From Chryseobacterium phocaeense (GTDB lineage: Bacteria > Bacteroidota > Bacteroidia > Flavobacteriales > Weeksellaceae): DNA of 64,000 bases. The position numbers and the translations under genes are program-made. The notes beneath the pieces were generated by a model that saw only the letters and a list, made by a program, of their open reading frames with translations, had not been told where the DNA came from and ran no database searches. The DNA is taken from NCBI RefSeq assembly GCF_900169075.1, contig NZ_LT827014.1, positions 248,001 to 312,000 on the forward strand. Direction: 5' to 3'. The first letter of the stretch is position 1, and each line of letters starts with the position of its first letter. This document shows, one piece after another, positions 25,350 through 33,569 of this stretch.

Positions 25350-27022
25350 CCTCCTTTCATGAATTCAAAATAGGCTTTCTGAACGTCTGCGCTGTTTTTC
25401 CCGTACGTATTCACTTCCAGGATTTTCGGTTGCAGATCCGGTTTGAAGAAATTCTCCAAAACCCTGTCCAGTGTAGGCTCGTCTTCCACTTTGATATAGG
25501 AAAACCCGAAATGCTTTGCTAAATGTTCAGCATGTTTTCGGTGTTTGGTCGCAATAAATTCATCCAATGTATTCGGGTTGGCATTTCCCGGTCCCGGAAT
25601 GATCTTAAAGATATTCCCTTCCCCGTTATTGAAGATGATGATCCTTACAAATGGCGGAATATACTGGTTCCAGAGCCCGTTAATATCGTAGAAAAAACTA
25701 AGATCTCCCGTAATAACGAGTGTTGGATTGGCATTTTTAATAGCGAAGCCCATAGCAGTGGAAGTTGATCCGTCTATCCCGCTGGTTCCTCTGTTGCAAT
25801 ACATCCTTCTTTTTCCAAAATCAAACAGCTGTGCATATCTGATTGCCGAAGAATTGCTGAAATGGATATTGTAATTTTCCGGAACGGTCTGGGAAGCTTT
25901 GTTAAAGAAATAAAAATCGGAAAACTCAGCTTTGTTCAGGAACTGTTCATGTCTTGCATCTTTTTTATCCCTCAAAACATCCCAAAGATTAAAATAAGGT
26001 CTTGGTTCAAGGTTAATGAATTTCAGCAATTTGGAGAAGAAAACTTCCGGTTTCACCTCGATCTTTTCAGTGAGGGAAAAATAAGTATCCGGCTGCCAGA
26101 CTTCATCCAGGTGCCAGTGCTGTTTTGGGCGAGCGTTTCTTAGGAACTGTTTTACTTTTTTGGAAACCACATTCTGACCTACCGTGATCAAAAGATCCGG
26201 GGCATACATTTTATAGTCCTCTTCAGTAAAATTGAAGATGTAACGGTCAATATGTCTGAAAAATTTCTCATGATAAAGATTGGAATTGGCTTCACTCAGT
26301 ACGACAACAGAATGGTTTTTCACAAGCTGCGTCAACTGGCTTTCCAGCTCCGGGCTGTAATCTCTGGTTCCCACCAAGAGCATGATTCTCTGGGAAGTAT
26401 GCCAGTCGGCAACGAGATTGGAAGGAAGTTCATATTCTTTATGCCTGATTGTTTTTTCAACAGTCGGGAAAGATGGAAGTTCAGAAACCAGTTCGTACAA
26501 AGGTTCTTCCAACGGAATATTGATATGTACCGGCCCCTGCTTTTCAAAGCAGAGCTCAATAGCTTTTTTAATGATGTCAAAATTAACGTCTTCTGCATTT
26601 TCTTTACTGTCTTCCAAAAGCTGGAAGTCACCATAAGAATGCTGGTGAAAAAGATCCTTCTGCCTGATGGTTTGACCGTCAAAAATATCTACAAAATCCG
26701 TAGGCCGGTCTGCCGTCAGGATCAGAAGCGGAACATTCTGGTAAAAAGCTTCCGTTACCGCCGGATAATAATTGGCAGCGGCAGAACCGCTTGTACAGGT
26801 TATCGCAACGGGTTTCTTCTCACTTTTAGCCATTCCTATTCCTACAAAAGCAGCACTTCTTTCATCTACAATACTGTAACAGTTGAAGGTGTCAATTTCT
26901 GAGAAATGAATCGCCAGAGGAGCATTTCTGGATCCCGGGGAAATGATAACATCTGAAATTCCGTACTGCTGAAGGAGGTGGGCAAGTATCTGAATACTTC
27001 GCTTAGAAGAATATTTTTTCAT
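25346..27022 (-). CDS. menD: 2-succinyl-5-enolpyruvyl-6-hydroxy-3-cyclohexene-1-carboxylate synthase
   Basis: 558 residues, ThDP-dependent enzyme of menaquinone biosynthesis. The N-terminal part has GISDVIISPGSRNAPL, diagnostic of MenD. The C-terminal ThDP/Mg site is GTSGIDGSTSTAMGFA, then ITGDLSFFYDINGLWN. It joins isochorismate and 2-oxoglutarate. Both this gene and the convergent pabB-pabC pair draw on the chorismate pool. The stop codons of menD and pabC overlap tail to tail by 4 bases. Confidence 0.97.
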   Translation of the reverse strand: MKKYSSKRSIQILAHLLQQYGISDVIISPGSRNAPLAIHFSEIDTFNCYSIVDERSAAFVGIGMAKSEKKPVAITCTSGSAAANYYPAVTEAFYQNVPLLILTADRPTDFVDIFDGQTIRQKDLFHQHSYGDFQLLEDSKENAEDVNFDIIKKAIELCFEKQGPVHINIPLEEPLYELVSELPSFPTVEKTIRHKEYELPSNLVADWHTSQRIMLLVGTRDYSPELESQLTQLVKNHSVVVLSEANSNLYHEKFFRHIDRYIFNFTEEDYKMYAPDLLITVGQNVVSKKVKQFLRNARPKQHWHLDEVWQPDTYFSLTEKIEVKPEVFFSKLLKFINLEPRPYFNLWDVLRDKKDARHEQFLNKAEFSDFYFFNKASQTVPENYNIHFSNSSAIRYAQLFDFGKRRMYCNRGTSGIDGSTSTAMGFAIKNANPTLVITGDLSFFYDINGLWNQYIPPFVRIIIFNNGEGNIFKIIPGPGNANPNTLDEFIATKHRKHAEHLAKHFGFSYIKVEDEPTLDRVLENFFKPDLQPKILEVNTYGKNSADVQKAYFEFMKGG

Positions 27023-27078
27023 ACAGCAAATTTAATTGATAAATACTTATTTTAGAATCATTTCATTTAAAAAAAATG

Positions 27079-27086
27079 TAATTTTG
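27079..27086 (+). promoter_or_regulatory. -7 element TAATTTTG of the dioxygenase gene
   Basis: A perfect TAnnTTTG word 20 bases upstream of the start codon. No -33 TTG at the expected spacing. Confidence 0.5.
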
Positions 27087-27106
27087 TATTTCGTAAATTT
27101 CTAATA

Positions 27107-28057
27107 ATGGATAAAATACCTAGTGTAGACCTGCGTGATTTCCTTTCGGACAACCCGGAACGCAAACAGAAATTTGTAAATGAAATCGGAAAAGCTTATG
27201 AAGAAATTGGTTTTGTAGCCTTAAAAGGCCATTTTCTTGATGACAAACTAGTAGACGAACTCTATGGAGAGGTTAAAAACTTTTTTGACCAGCCGGTAGA
27301 AACCAAACAGAAGTATGAAATTCCGGGAATCGGTGGCCAGAGAGGCTACGTAGGATTCGGAAAAGAGACGGCTAAAGGTTTCAAAAAAGGAGATTTAAAA
27401 GAATTCTGGCATTTCGGACAGTACGTTTCTGATGATTCAAAGTACAAATCCGAGTATCCTGACAATGTAATCGTAGAGGAACTTCCCAAGTTCAATGAAG
27501 TGGGAAAAGAAGCCTACCAGATGCTTGAGAAAACAGGCCAGTATGTATTGAGAGCCCTGGCTCTGTACCTTGGTCTTGATGAGTTTTATTTCGATGATAA
27601 AATTGCAGAAGGAAACTCTATTTTAAGACCTATCCACTATCCGCCGATTACCCAGGAACCGGATGATGCCGTAAGAGCAGCTGCTCATGGAGACATTAAC
27701 CTGATCACTCTTTTGATGGGATCTCAGGGGAAAGGTCTTCAGGTTCAGAACCATAACGGCGACTGGATTGATGCGATTGCTGAGCCGGATGAATTAATGA
27801 TCAATGTAGGAGATATGTTGTCAAGACATACCAACAATAAATTGAAATCAACCATTCACAGAGTGGTTAACCCGCCAAGGGAACTTTGGGGAACTTCAAG
27901 ATACTCCATTCCTTTCTTTATGCACCCGGTGAGCGAAATGTCACTGAACGCGCTTGAGAATTGTATTGACGAAAATAATCCGAAGTTGTATGAAGATACC
28001 ACTGCAGGAGAGTTTTTACATGAAAGACTTATAGAATTAGGATTGATTAAAAAGTAA
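27107..28057 (+). CDS. Isopenicillin N synthase-like 2-oxoglutarate/Fe(II) dioxygenase
   Basis: 316 residues, normal for the family. The facial triad is complete: His194-x-Asp196 in AAHGDINLITLLMG and His251 in KSTIHRVVNPP. Arg265-x-Ser267 (RYSIPFF) would bind 2-oxoglutarate. The N-terminus has the DIOX_N-type EIGFVALKGHF segment. The IPNS name reflects fold, not penicillin synthesis; the substrate is unknown. The gene stands alone, with a terminator hairpin at 28063-28133. Confidence 0.85.
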   Translation: MDKIPSVDLRDFLSDNPERKQKFVNEIGKAYEEIGFVALKGHFLDDKLVDELYGEVKNFFDQPVETKQKYEIPGIGGQRGYVGFGKETAKGFKKGDLKEFWHFGQYVSDDSKYKSEYPDNVIVEELPKFNEVGKEAYQMLEKTGQYVLRALALYLGLDEFYFDDKIAEGNSILRPIHYPPITQEPDDAVRAAAHGDINLITLLMGSQGKGLQVQNHNGDWIDAIAEPDELMINVGDMLSRHTNNKLKSTIHRVVNPPRELWGTSRYSIPFFMHPVSEMSLNALENCIDENNPKLYEDTTAGEFLHERLIELGLIKK

Positions 28058-28062
28058 TATAA

Positions 28063-28133
28063 AAAGTCAATAATTGATCTGCATTCCGGTTATTAACTCA
28101 TGGTTGTAACTTTCAGGATCAATTATTGACTTT
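28063..28133. terminator. Bidirectional terminator between dioxygenase and GG-leader peptide genes
   Basis: A perfect 17-bp stem (28063-28079 with 28117-28133) has a 37-base loop and T-rich flanks on both sides. It ends the plus-strand dioxygenase and the minus-strand peptide gene. Confidence 0.75.
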
Positions 28134-28153
28134 ATTTTTTTATCCCGGCAGGT

Positions 28154-28426
28154 TTATCCTGTAATACAATAAAACTCCGGACAAGGAGTTGACTGTGTAA
28201 AAGTTCCCCACGGACAGATACACGTATACGTATCTCCACCCCCGGTTCCTCCACCCCCGCCGCCGGTTCCCGGATCCACATAAGGAACACATCTTCCTCC
28301 TGAGCAGATGTGCCCGGCAGAGCAGCCTCCTGTTCCCGGTCCTTCACCTTCAAAACAGAAAGCAGGTGAATCTCCAGCACTGATCTTTTTTTTGTCTTCC
28401 CTGGACAGTCTCTTTAAATTTTTCAT
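28154..28426 (-). CDS. GG-leader-like Cys-rich peptide with Gly-rich linker (90 aa)
   Basis: Leader MKNLKRLSREDKKKISAG aligns with the other two peptides, but the cleavage pair is Ala17-Gly18 instead of Gly-Gly. The core has eight cysteines (24, 35, 41, 46, 69, 71, 82, 87) split into two halves by a glycine-rich linker (about 53-64). The first half resembles a small disulfide knot (CSAGHICSGGRC). It is transcribed divergently from a second peptide gene 228 bases away. The 5-prime region carries the motif shared with the 4565-4732 peptide. No exporter or immunity gene is adjacent. Function unknown. Confidence 0.72.
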   Translation of the reverse strand: MKNLKRLSREDKKKISAGDSPAFCFEGEGPGTGGCSAGHICSGGRCVPYVDPGTGGGGGGTGGGDTYTCICPWGTFTQSTPCPEFYCITG

Positions 28427-28446
28427 AGTTTTCGTTTTTGGTATTT

Positions 28447-28467
28447 CCTACTCTATCAGCTTTTCGG
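28447..28467 (-). promoter_or_regulatory. Shared 5-prime UTR motif of GG-leader peptide genes (copy 2)
   Basis: On the minus strand CCGAAAAGC, two variable bases, ATAGAGTAGG, ending 20 bases before the start codon. Both words and the gap match copy 1 at 4756-4776. The flanks also share ACA-A/T-GCG upstream and ACC-A downstream. Confidence 0.55.
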
Positions 28468-28617
28468 ATAACGCTTGTTTTGTCTAAAATTAATTATTTT
28501 TCACTAACAATCAAACACTTACCCAATTTTATTCACCTGAATATGAAATTTAACACCAATTACTGTAAAATGAATATAAAAACTACCACATTTTATTTTA
28601 GTTAATATAATTTTAAT

Positions 28618-28625
28618 TATATTTG
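28618..28625 (+). promoter_or_regulatory. -7 element TATATTTG of the third GG-leader peptide gene
   Basis: A perfect TAnnTTTG word 29 bases upstream of the start codon. The conserved UTR motif of the other two peptide genes is absent here. Confidence 0.5.
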
Positions 28626-28654
28626 ATTTACTATCAAATTTTTAATTAAACATT

Positions 28655-28816
28655 ATGAAAAATCTAAAAAAACTAAGCAAAGGCCAGTTAAAGGACATCT
28701 CCGGAGGAGACGGCATTAAACTTCCGGAACCGGAATTCTGTATGTATTATTGTGACGGGGTTGTAGTTTGTGCAACCTGCAGTAACGATTTCAAATGCCC
28801 GGACAACACTATGTAA
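28655..28816 (+). CDS. GG-leader Cys-rich bacteriocin-like peptide (53 aa)
   Basis: The leader MKNLKKLSKGQLKDISGG has the cleavage pair Gly17-Gly18. The 35-residue core has five cysteines (29, 33, 39, 42, 48). It is short, Pro/Glu-rich near the cleavage site (KLPEPEF), and ends CPDNTM. It lies divergent from the 90-residue peptide, so two precursor genes are back to back. An odd number of cysteines means at least one is unpaired within a monomer. Same leader family as 4565-4732; no processing gene in the window. Confidence 0.72.
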   Translation: MKNLKKLSKGQLKDISGGDGIKLPEPEFCMYYCDGVVVCATCSNDFKCPDNTM

Positions 28817-28843
28817 GATTGGAAAAATCCGAGCCTATAAGAC

Positions 28844-28865
28844 AACCGTTCCTTTTGGAGCGGTT
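28844..28865 (+). terminator. Terminator after the 53-residue peptide gene
   Basis: A 9-bp stem AACCGTTCC / GGAGCGGTT (one T-G pair) with loop TTTT is followed by six T. Confidence 0.75.
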
Positions 28866-28880
28866 TTTTGTTTTTATTTT

Positions 28881-28934
28881 GGCTAAAGCCGTTGATTTTT
28901 TTACTTTTATTATTAAATGGGCTAAAACCCATTT
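28881..28934. repeat. GGCTAAAGCC / AAATGGG-CTAAAA-CCCATTT paired small hairpins
   Basis: GGCTAAAGCC at 28881-28890 and AAATGGG...CCCATTT (28915-28921 with 28928-28934) share the core GCTAAAA/G-CC. From memory of related genomes this looks like a dispersed intergenic repeat, but only this copy is seen in the window. Confidence 0.4.
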
Positions 28935-28966
28935 CGATTGAATATGATTCACGGCATGAATAATAA

Positions 28967-30013
28967 TTAATCAAACAACCTCAGCTGCTGATCTTTAGCG
29001 CCTGTAAAATTAGCTGTGGAAAGTTTCGGAAATTCCTTTCCGTCAAAAAACTTCTTTCTCCCGATCTTGAAGGTGTTATGAATCATTTCAGCAATATTTC
29101 CTTCTCCTCTCTGCCTTTCAAAATATCTTTTATCCCCCAGTTTTCCTCCGCGCATGGACCGGATCAGGTTCAGGACTTTTTGTGCCCGGTCAGGAAAATG
29201 AGCTTCAATCCAATTCACGAAAACGGGTTCTACCGTATCATTCAACCTTACCAGAGTATATCCAAAGCTTAAAGCTCCCGCATCTGAAATTGCTTTTAAA
29301 ATAGTTAACGGCTCGTCACTGTTCAGCCCCGGAATGATAGGTGCTACCATCACATGTACCGGGATTTTGTTCTCTGTGAGGATTTCTACCGCCTTCAGTT
29401 TATTGGGTGCCGAGCTTGTCCTCGGCTCCATTTTTCTCCTGAGCTCTTCGTTGATGGTAGGAATACTCAGGGATACCGAAACAAGGTTTTGTTCCGCCAT
29501 GGGCTTTAAAATATCAATATCTCTGAGGACAAGTGCATTTTTGGTCAGTACATTGACGGGATGTCTGTAATCAAGGCATACCTGAAGGAGTTTCCGGGTT
29601 ATTTCAAACTGCCTTTCTGCCGGTTGATAGCAGTCAGTATTTCCTGAAAGCAGAATAGGTGCGGGACGGTACCCTCTTTTCTGAAAAAATTTCTCCAGAA
29701 GCTCCGGGGCATTTTTCTTAACCATGATCTTTCTTTCGAAATCAATTCCCGCGCTGTAGCCCCAATATTCATGGGTAGGTCTTGCAAAGCAGTAGGAACA
29801 TCCATGCTCACAGCCCTGATATGGATTCATAGAATATTCCATTGGAAGATCTTCGCTTTTCACCTGGTTTACAATGGTTTTCGGGAAAACTTCGGTGAAA
29901 GAGGTCTTAACCGTTTCGAAATCCTCATCATCAGGCTCATAGGTATACCTGTCGAAACGATTGATCACGTTCCGCTGCGCTCCCTGTCCTTTTATGAAAT
30001 TTTCTTCCGGCAT
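28967..30013 (-). CDS. PA0069-family radical SAM protein
   Basis: 348 residues. The radical SAM iron-sulfur motif is Cys68-x3-Cys72-x2-Cys75 in YQGCEHGCSYCFARP, as in the PA0069 / spore-photoproduct-lyase-like group. LLSGNTDCYQPAE and the SLSIPTINEELRRKMEPR strand are also family features. The N-terminus is rich in acidic residues. No substrate is known for this family. Gene context (peptide genes downstream) gives no clear link, though radical SAM enzymes elsewhere modify peptides; the PA0069 group is not one of those. Confidence 0.88.
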   Translation of the reverse strand: MPEENFIKGQGAQRNVINRFDRYTYEPDDEDFETVKTSFTEVFPKTIVNQVKSEDLPMEYSMNPYQGCEHGCSYCFARPTHEYWGYSAGIDFERKIMVKKNAPELLEKFFQKRGYRPAPILLSGNTDCYQPAERQFEITRKLLQVCLDYRHPVNVLTKNALVLRDIDILKPMAEQNLVSVSLSIPTINEELRRKMEPRTSSAPNKLKAVEILTENKIPVHVMVAPIIPGLNSDEPLTILKAISDAGALSFGYTLVRLNDTVEPVFVNWIEAHFPDRAQKVLNLIRSMRGGKLGDKRYFERQRGEGNIAEMIHNTFKIGRKKFFDGKEFPKLSTANFTGAKDQQLRLFD

Positions 30014-30084
30014 AATAATGTAAAATTAGAATGGATTTTTTTATAAATAATAAGTTTTAACATTAAAGTTATCCACAAAAAAAA

Positions 30085-30104
30085 CCGACCCTGTAACAGA
30101 GCCG
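30085..30104 (-). terminator. Terminator of the small membrane protein gene
   Basis: On the minus strand an imperfect CCGGCTCTG / CAGGGTCGG stem is followed by eight T (A run 30077-30084). Confidence 0.7.
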
Positions 30105-30134
30105 GATTTCAACATAATTAAATATATCTTTTTA

Positions 30135-30329
30135 CTACTTCAGCGCATAAAATTCCACTCCATGGTATTCATCATCATTATTTTTTCCATCGAAATGTCT
30201 GTGATAATCCGAATAGGTATCACTATATTTTTTATCTTTTTTAGTCAATATTTTTTTTATTCCAATAAAACCTAATACTGCCAAAAGACCAACACCTCCT
30301 ACCAGTAAAACGCCAACTTCTTTTTTCAT
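30135..30329 (-). CDS. Small single-pass membrane protein (64 aa)
   Basis: From the ATG at 30329 the product is MKKEVGVLLVGGVGLLAVLG..., one hydrophobic helix (about 5-23), then a basic stretch (KKILTKKDKK) and a His/Asp/Tyr-rich tail (SDYHRHFDGKNNDDEYHG). A longer frame reaches 30407, but its first 26 codons lack a family-like pattern, so the shorter start is preferred. No family recognised. Confidence 0.55.
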   Translation of the reverse strand: MKKEVGVLLVGGVGLLAVLGFIGIKKILTKKDKKYSDTYSDYHRHFDGKNNDDEYHGVEFYALK

Positions 30330-30501
30330 ATTTTTTCGATTTATTACGGTAGCTATTGCAAAAAGCATACCTATTTTGGATTTCGGAATTATAAATTTTG
30401 TTAACATTCCAGGTTTATTTCTATAAAAAATATAATTGCTATTTTGCTAATTTTAAAAGGGTAATGGTTTAATTATTGTATTAATTTTTAAAAATAATAT
30501 T

Positions 30502-30852
30502 ATGGATAATTCAGAGAATATTGACAGAATGACGACCCTAAGCCAGGTTATGGCCACCCTTTCACAAAGAGGGATACACCGGGAATTCAGAATGAATGAG
30601 GCCTGCGAGATGAAGTTCGAAAATTCCGACAAAGTCTACCAGCCTTCCGAGCTTACTATATTGAAAACCTACCGTTTTGAAGGAGACAGTAATCCGGATG
30701 ACAATGCTGTCTTGTATGTGATAAAAGACAATGCAGGAAACCGTGGAATGATCATTGATTCCTATGGTGCGGACAGCAACTATCCCGGTGAAAAATTTGA
30801 TGAATTTTTACGAGACATTCCCGTTCAGGAAAGCGATGAATTTAATTTCTAG
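30502..30852 (+). CDS. Conserved small soluble protein (116 aa), function unknown
   Basis: A cytosolic protein without signal or membrane segment. The RGIHREFRMN and YRFEGDSNPDDNAVLYVIKDNAGNRG segments occur in short Bacteroidota proteins sometimes labelled phosphoribosylpyrophosphate synthetase. No PRPP-binding or ribose-phosphate motif is visible, so that label should not be trusted. The gene has its own hairpin at 30877-30902. Confidence 0.65.
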   Translation: MDNSENIDRMTTLSQVMATLSQRGIHREFRMNEACEMKFENSDKVYQPSELTILKTYRFEGDSNPDDNAVLYVIKDNAGNRGMIIDSYGADSNYPGEKFDEFLRDIPVQESDEFNF

Positions 30853-30876
30853 TGACTGACCAGGAATTCAGCATAG

Positions 30877-30902
30877 ATCCCGGGGCTACTCTGCTTCGGG
30901 AT
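30877..30902 (+). terminator. Terminator overlapping the end of the AsmA-like gene
   Basis: ATCCCG / CGGGAT (30877-30882 with 30897-30902) followed by TTTTCTTTT ends the 30502 gene. It overlaps the last codons of the convergent gene. Confidence 0.5.
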
Positions 30903-33534
30903 TTTCTTTTTTCTTAAAGATTTTTTTCAGAATACCTTTCTTCTCTTCCTTAGGAGCTGTAATTTCTTCTTTTTTAGTTTTGATATCCTGTTTCAGTTCT
31001 TTCACGGTCTGCTTCACCTCTTTAACTGATGACACGGCTTCTTTTACGGTTTTCTCCGTCTTTTCAACGTTCCTTCCGATCAGGGTTTTCTTCAGCCCCT
31101 GCTCAATGCCTTTCCAGAAAAGGTTGAAGAATGATTTGGTGGGATCACGCTCTACATTTTCCACTTCTACGGCTTCAGGAAACTTACCCGAGTTTGATCT
31201 GATAAAAATATTGGCAACAGCCGTCAACACTCCTTTTTTCTCACGGTTTTGTTTATCCAGAACGGCAATTTTAAGATCTTTATGCTTCAGATTAAAAGTC
31301 CCGTGAATTCCTGCCGGGTTTCCTTTAAAATTAAACAGCATTTCCTGAATGGTTCCGGAAGTGGCTGTCACGTGAAGGTATGGACGAATAAACGGATTGA
31401 TGCCGCTGGCAGGAAGATTGGATGTTTTTCCTGAGATTGAGAATGCATCATGATGGTCAGCCACATCAAAGGCCCAGTTCACGGAAAGCGGAGCCAGGTT
31501 CATGAATGAACAATTGATCCTGATATCCACTTTTGTAGGTTTTCCTTTTACTTTGGCTGAATTCAGGTTTTTCACGTTCATATTAAAATTACTGAAGGTC
31601 AGTTTTCCCGGGCCTGCACTCTGCGGAGTATCTTCTTCATAAACCAGAACGGAATTTTTCAGATCCAGGTTATTAACCGTCAACGGAATTTTTATAGAAC
31701 GAAGCAATCTGGAATAGAGTGGTTTTATCTTTGGGTCATCATTTGGGATCTTACTTCTGAAAATATTGGCATCCGCGGCCTGTATGGTAACATTCGAAGC
31801 ATTGACAGATTTATGATCCGAAAACAGGTCCCAGCTGCCATCTGCTGTGATCTGCGTGGCTTTAAGATCATACAAATCCCGTTCAACGGGAATCATTTTG
31901 ATAAACTGTGCTCTCGAAACGATAGGTTTCATGGCAAAATTATTAACCTGAATCTTGTTTTTATTTACTTTTAAAAGCCCTGCACTTAAGTTGTAAAATT
32001 GGGTTTTATAGACAAAATTTCTGGTTGTCAGGAAATAATCCTTCACTTTGAAAGAAAGTCCCTGATTATTAGGTTTAGGTGCAATTTCAATAGCATTGAC
32101 CGTTGCATTCAGATCGTGGAAAGCCAGTGGCTTCATCTCTTTATCATACACAATATCCGAATTTTTAACAGACATTTTCCGAACAATTACCGACTGAATG
32201 ATTCCCGGTCCGGAATTCCTTTTTGGTTTGGCCGCACCTGCTTTGATGGTTCCGCTTACATTTTCAAGAAGAACGTCTTTCAGGTCGAGATTAAGCTTTC
32301 TTTTGACAAATTCAAACGTATTAATGTTAAAAGCAATATGGCCCGTCTTCAAATCCATTGACCCTTCTCCCGGCTCCTGAGTTCCGGGAGACAAGACCAG
32401 ATTTCTGATTTCCCCGCTTTTAGGGTTCAAGGCAAAATTTTCAACTGTAAAACTCTGATGGTTGGAATACTGAATGTCTCTTCCTGAAAGATGAAAATCC
32501 TTATACCCAATGGGAATTACTTCTTCTGCAGTTACCTTGTCAAACTTCAGCTGGTTGACTTTTACATTCAGTGTTTTTGCAGCAAGAAGCTTGCTTCCGT
32601 CCGGTTTATTGATGAGGACAGAAAGATTATTCAATCTTACATCTTCCAGATTGACCTCAAAATTCATTTTTTTCTCTGCCTTTCCAGGCTGTATTCCGGT
32701 GTTGTGTATGGTAAGGACCGGGTTCTGAAAATCTGCATTTGCCAGTGAAATCCTGTTCTTCTTCAGCACAACATCTTTAAAATCCATTTTAGGAATGGAA
32801 AATTCAAACAGCTTTGTTTTTTTAGGATAAAACCTTTTAAACTGTGCGAATGAAAGAAGCGGTATCAGTCGGAAATTCCCGACTGACATCTGTCCGTTGG
32901 AGGTTGTAATATTACTGATAGTCACCGCATACACATTATCCGGGCGGAAGAAAAAATCCTTTCCTTTAATATCATAACGGTCAAATACCACAGGTAGCTT
33001 ATCTTCCACTGATTCTTCCGTCATCTGAAGATTTTCCACAAACAAATCTAGCTCATGGACTGACAAAAACTTCTGTTTGGTATGCTTAAAAATATTGATT
33101 GTTCCCTTATTGATTCTGATATTTTCGAACATAACCGGATTTCTTTTTTTCCCTGTTTTTTTGTCTGCAGGTTTGGCCAGACTGATATTCAGATTGGGTT
33201 TGGCCAGCAAAAGATCTGTAGAACTGATTCTTTTATTGAAAATAGCATCGTAGATCCCGAAACGGCTGATTTTCAGGGTATCAACGGTGCCCTGAAGACC
33301 AATAACATCCACATTCTGAGGGTTTTTACTGTTGATAGTAATTCCTGCAGCAAAAATATTTCCTGAACCCAGATCCACATCCAGCGTTTTATAGGAAACT
33401 TTATAATCCGTATTCTTTTTAATATAATCAGGAAGCTGGGTTTTAAGCCATATATTAAGTCCGAAATTCGCTACCAGCAATAATAGCAGCAAAATGCCGA
33501 GACTTATTAATAACCTTTTTACCCATTTTTTCAT
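30886..33534 (-). CDS. AsmA-like / DUF748 inner-membrane anchored protein
   Basis: 882 residues. An N-terminal membrane anchor (about 7-28, LLISLGILLLLLLVANFG) is followed by a very long periplasmic part of repeating beta strands (for example VDVIGLQGTVDTLKISRFG and VNNLDLKNSVLVYEEDTP). These are the repeats of AsmA/TamB/DUF748 proteins, which form lipid-transport channels between the two membranes in other bacteria. The C-terminus is a charged coiled-coil tail (about 810-882; KTVKELKQDIKTKKEE) that is not part of the typical family. It is followed by a DUF2797 gene 35 bases upstream on the same strand, so both may be one unit. Confidence 0.8.
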   Translation of the reverse strand: MKKWVKRLLISLGILLLLLLVANFGLNIWLKTQLPDYIKKNTDYKVSYKTLDVDLGSGNIFAAGITINSKNPQNVDVIGLQGTVDTLKISRFGIYDAIFNKRISSTDLLLAKPNLNISLAKPADKKTGKKRNPVMFENIRINKGTINIFKHTKQKFLSVHELDLFVENLQMTEESVEDKLPVVFDRYDIKGKDFFFRPDNVYAVTISNITTSNGQMSVGNFRLIPLLSFAQFKRFYPKKTKLFEFSIPKMDFKDVVLKKNRISLANADFQNPVLTIHNTGIQPGKAEKKMNFEVNLEDVRLNNLSVLINKPDGSKLLAAKTLNVKVNQLKFDKVTAEEVIPIGYKDFHLSGRDIQYSNHQSFTVENFALNPKSGEIRNLVLSPGTQEPGEGSMDLKTGHIAFNINTFEFVKRKLNLDLKDVLLENVSGTIKAGAAKPKRNSGPGIIQSVIVRKMSVKNSDIVYDKEMKPLAFHDLNATVNAIEIAPKPNNQGLSFKVKDYFLTTRNFVYKTQFYNLSAGLLKVNKNKIQVNNFAMKPIVSRAQFIKMIPVERDLYDLKATQITADGSWDLFSDHKSVNASNVTIQAADANIFRSKIPNDDPKIKPLYSRLLRSIKIPLTVNNLDLKNSVLVYEEDTPQSAGPGKLTFSNFNMNVKNLNSAKVKGKPTKVDIRINCSFMNLAPLSVNWAFDVADHHDAFSISGKTSNLPASGINPFIRPYLHVTATSGTIQEMLFNFKGNPAGIHGTFNLKHKDLKIAVLDKQNREKKGVLTAVANIFIRSNSGKFPEAVEVENVERDPTKSFFNLFWKGIEQGLKKTLIGRNVEKTEKTVKEAVSSVKEVKQTVKELKQDIKTKKEEITAPKEEKKGILKKIFKKKENPEAE

Positions 33535-33569
33535 TGGTGACTCGTGTTTATTCTTTTAAATACAGTTCA

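Noticed and set aside
26252..26902. 216-codon open frame on the plus strand inside menD
   Set aside because: It is fully antisense to a well-supported gene, and its translation shows no family motif, only aromatic/charged noise.
27107..28057. Beta-lactam biosynthesis suggested by the isopenicillin N synthase name
   Set aside because: No ACV synthetase or acyltransferase nearby; the 2-oxoglutarate-binding Arg/Ser points to a general dioxygenase.
28967..30013. Radical SAM protein as modifying enzyme of the neighbouring Cys-rich peptides
   Set aside because: It belongs to the PA0069 group, lacks SPASM-type auxiliary cysteines, and is separated by a terminator and a repeat from the peptide genes.
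30068..30078. TTATCCACA word, a second perfect DnaA box
   Set aside because: A single word beside a terminator, with no cluster; not an origin.
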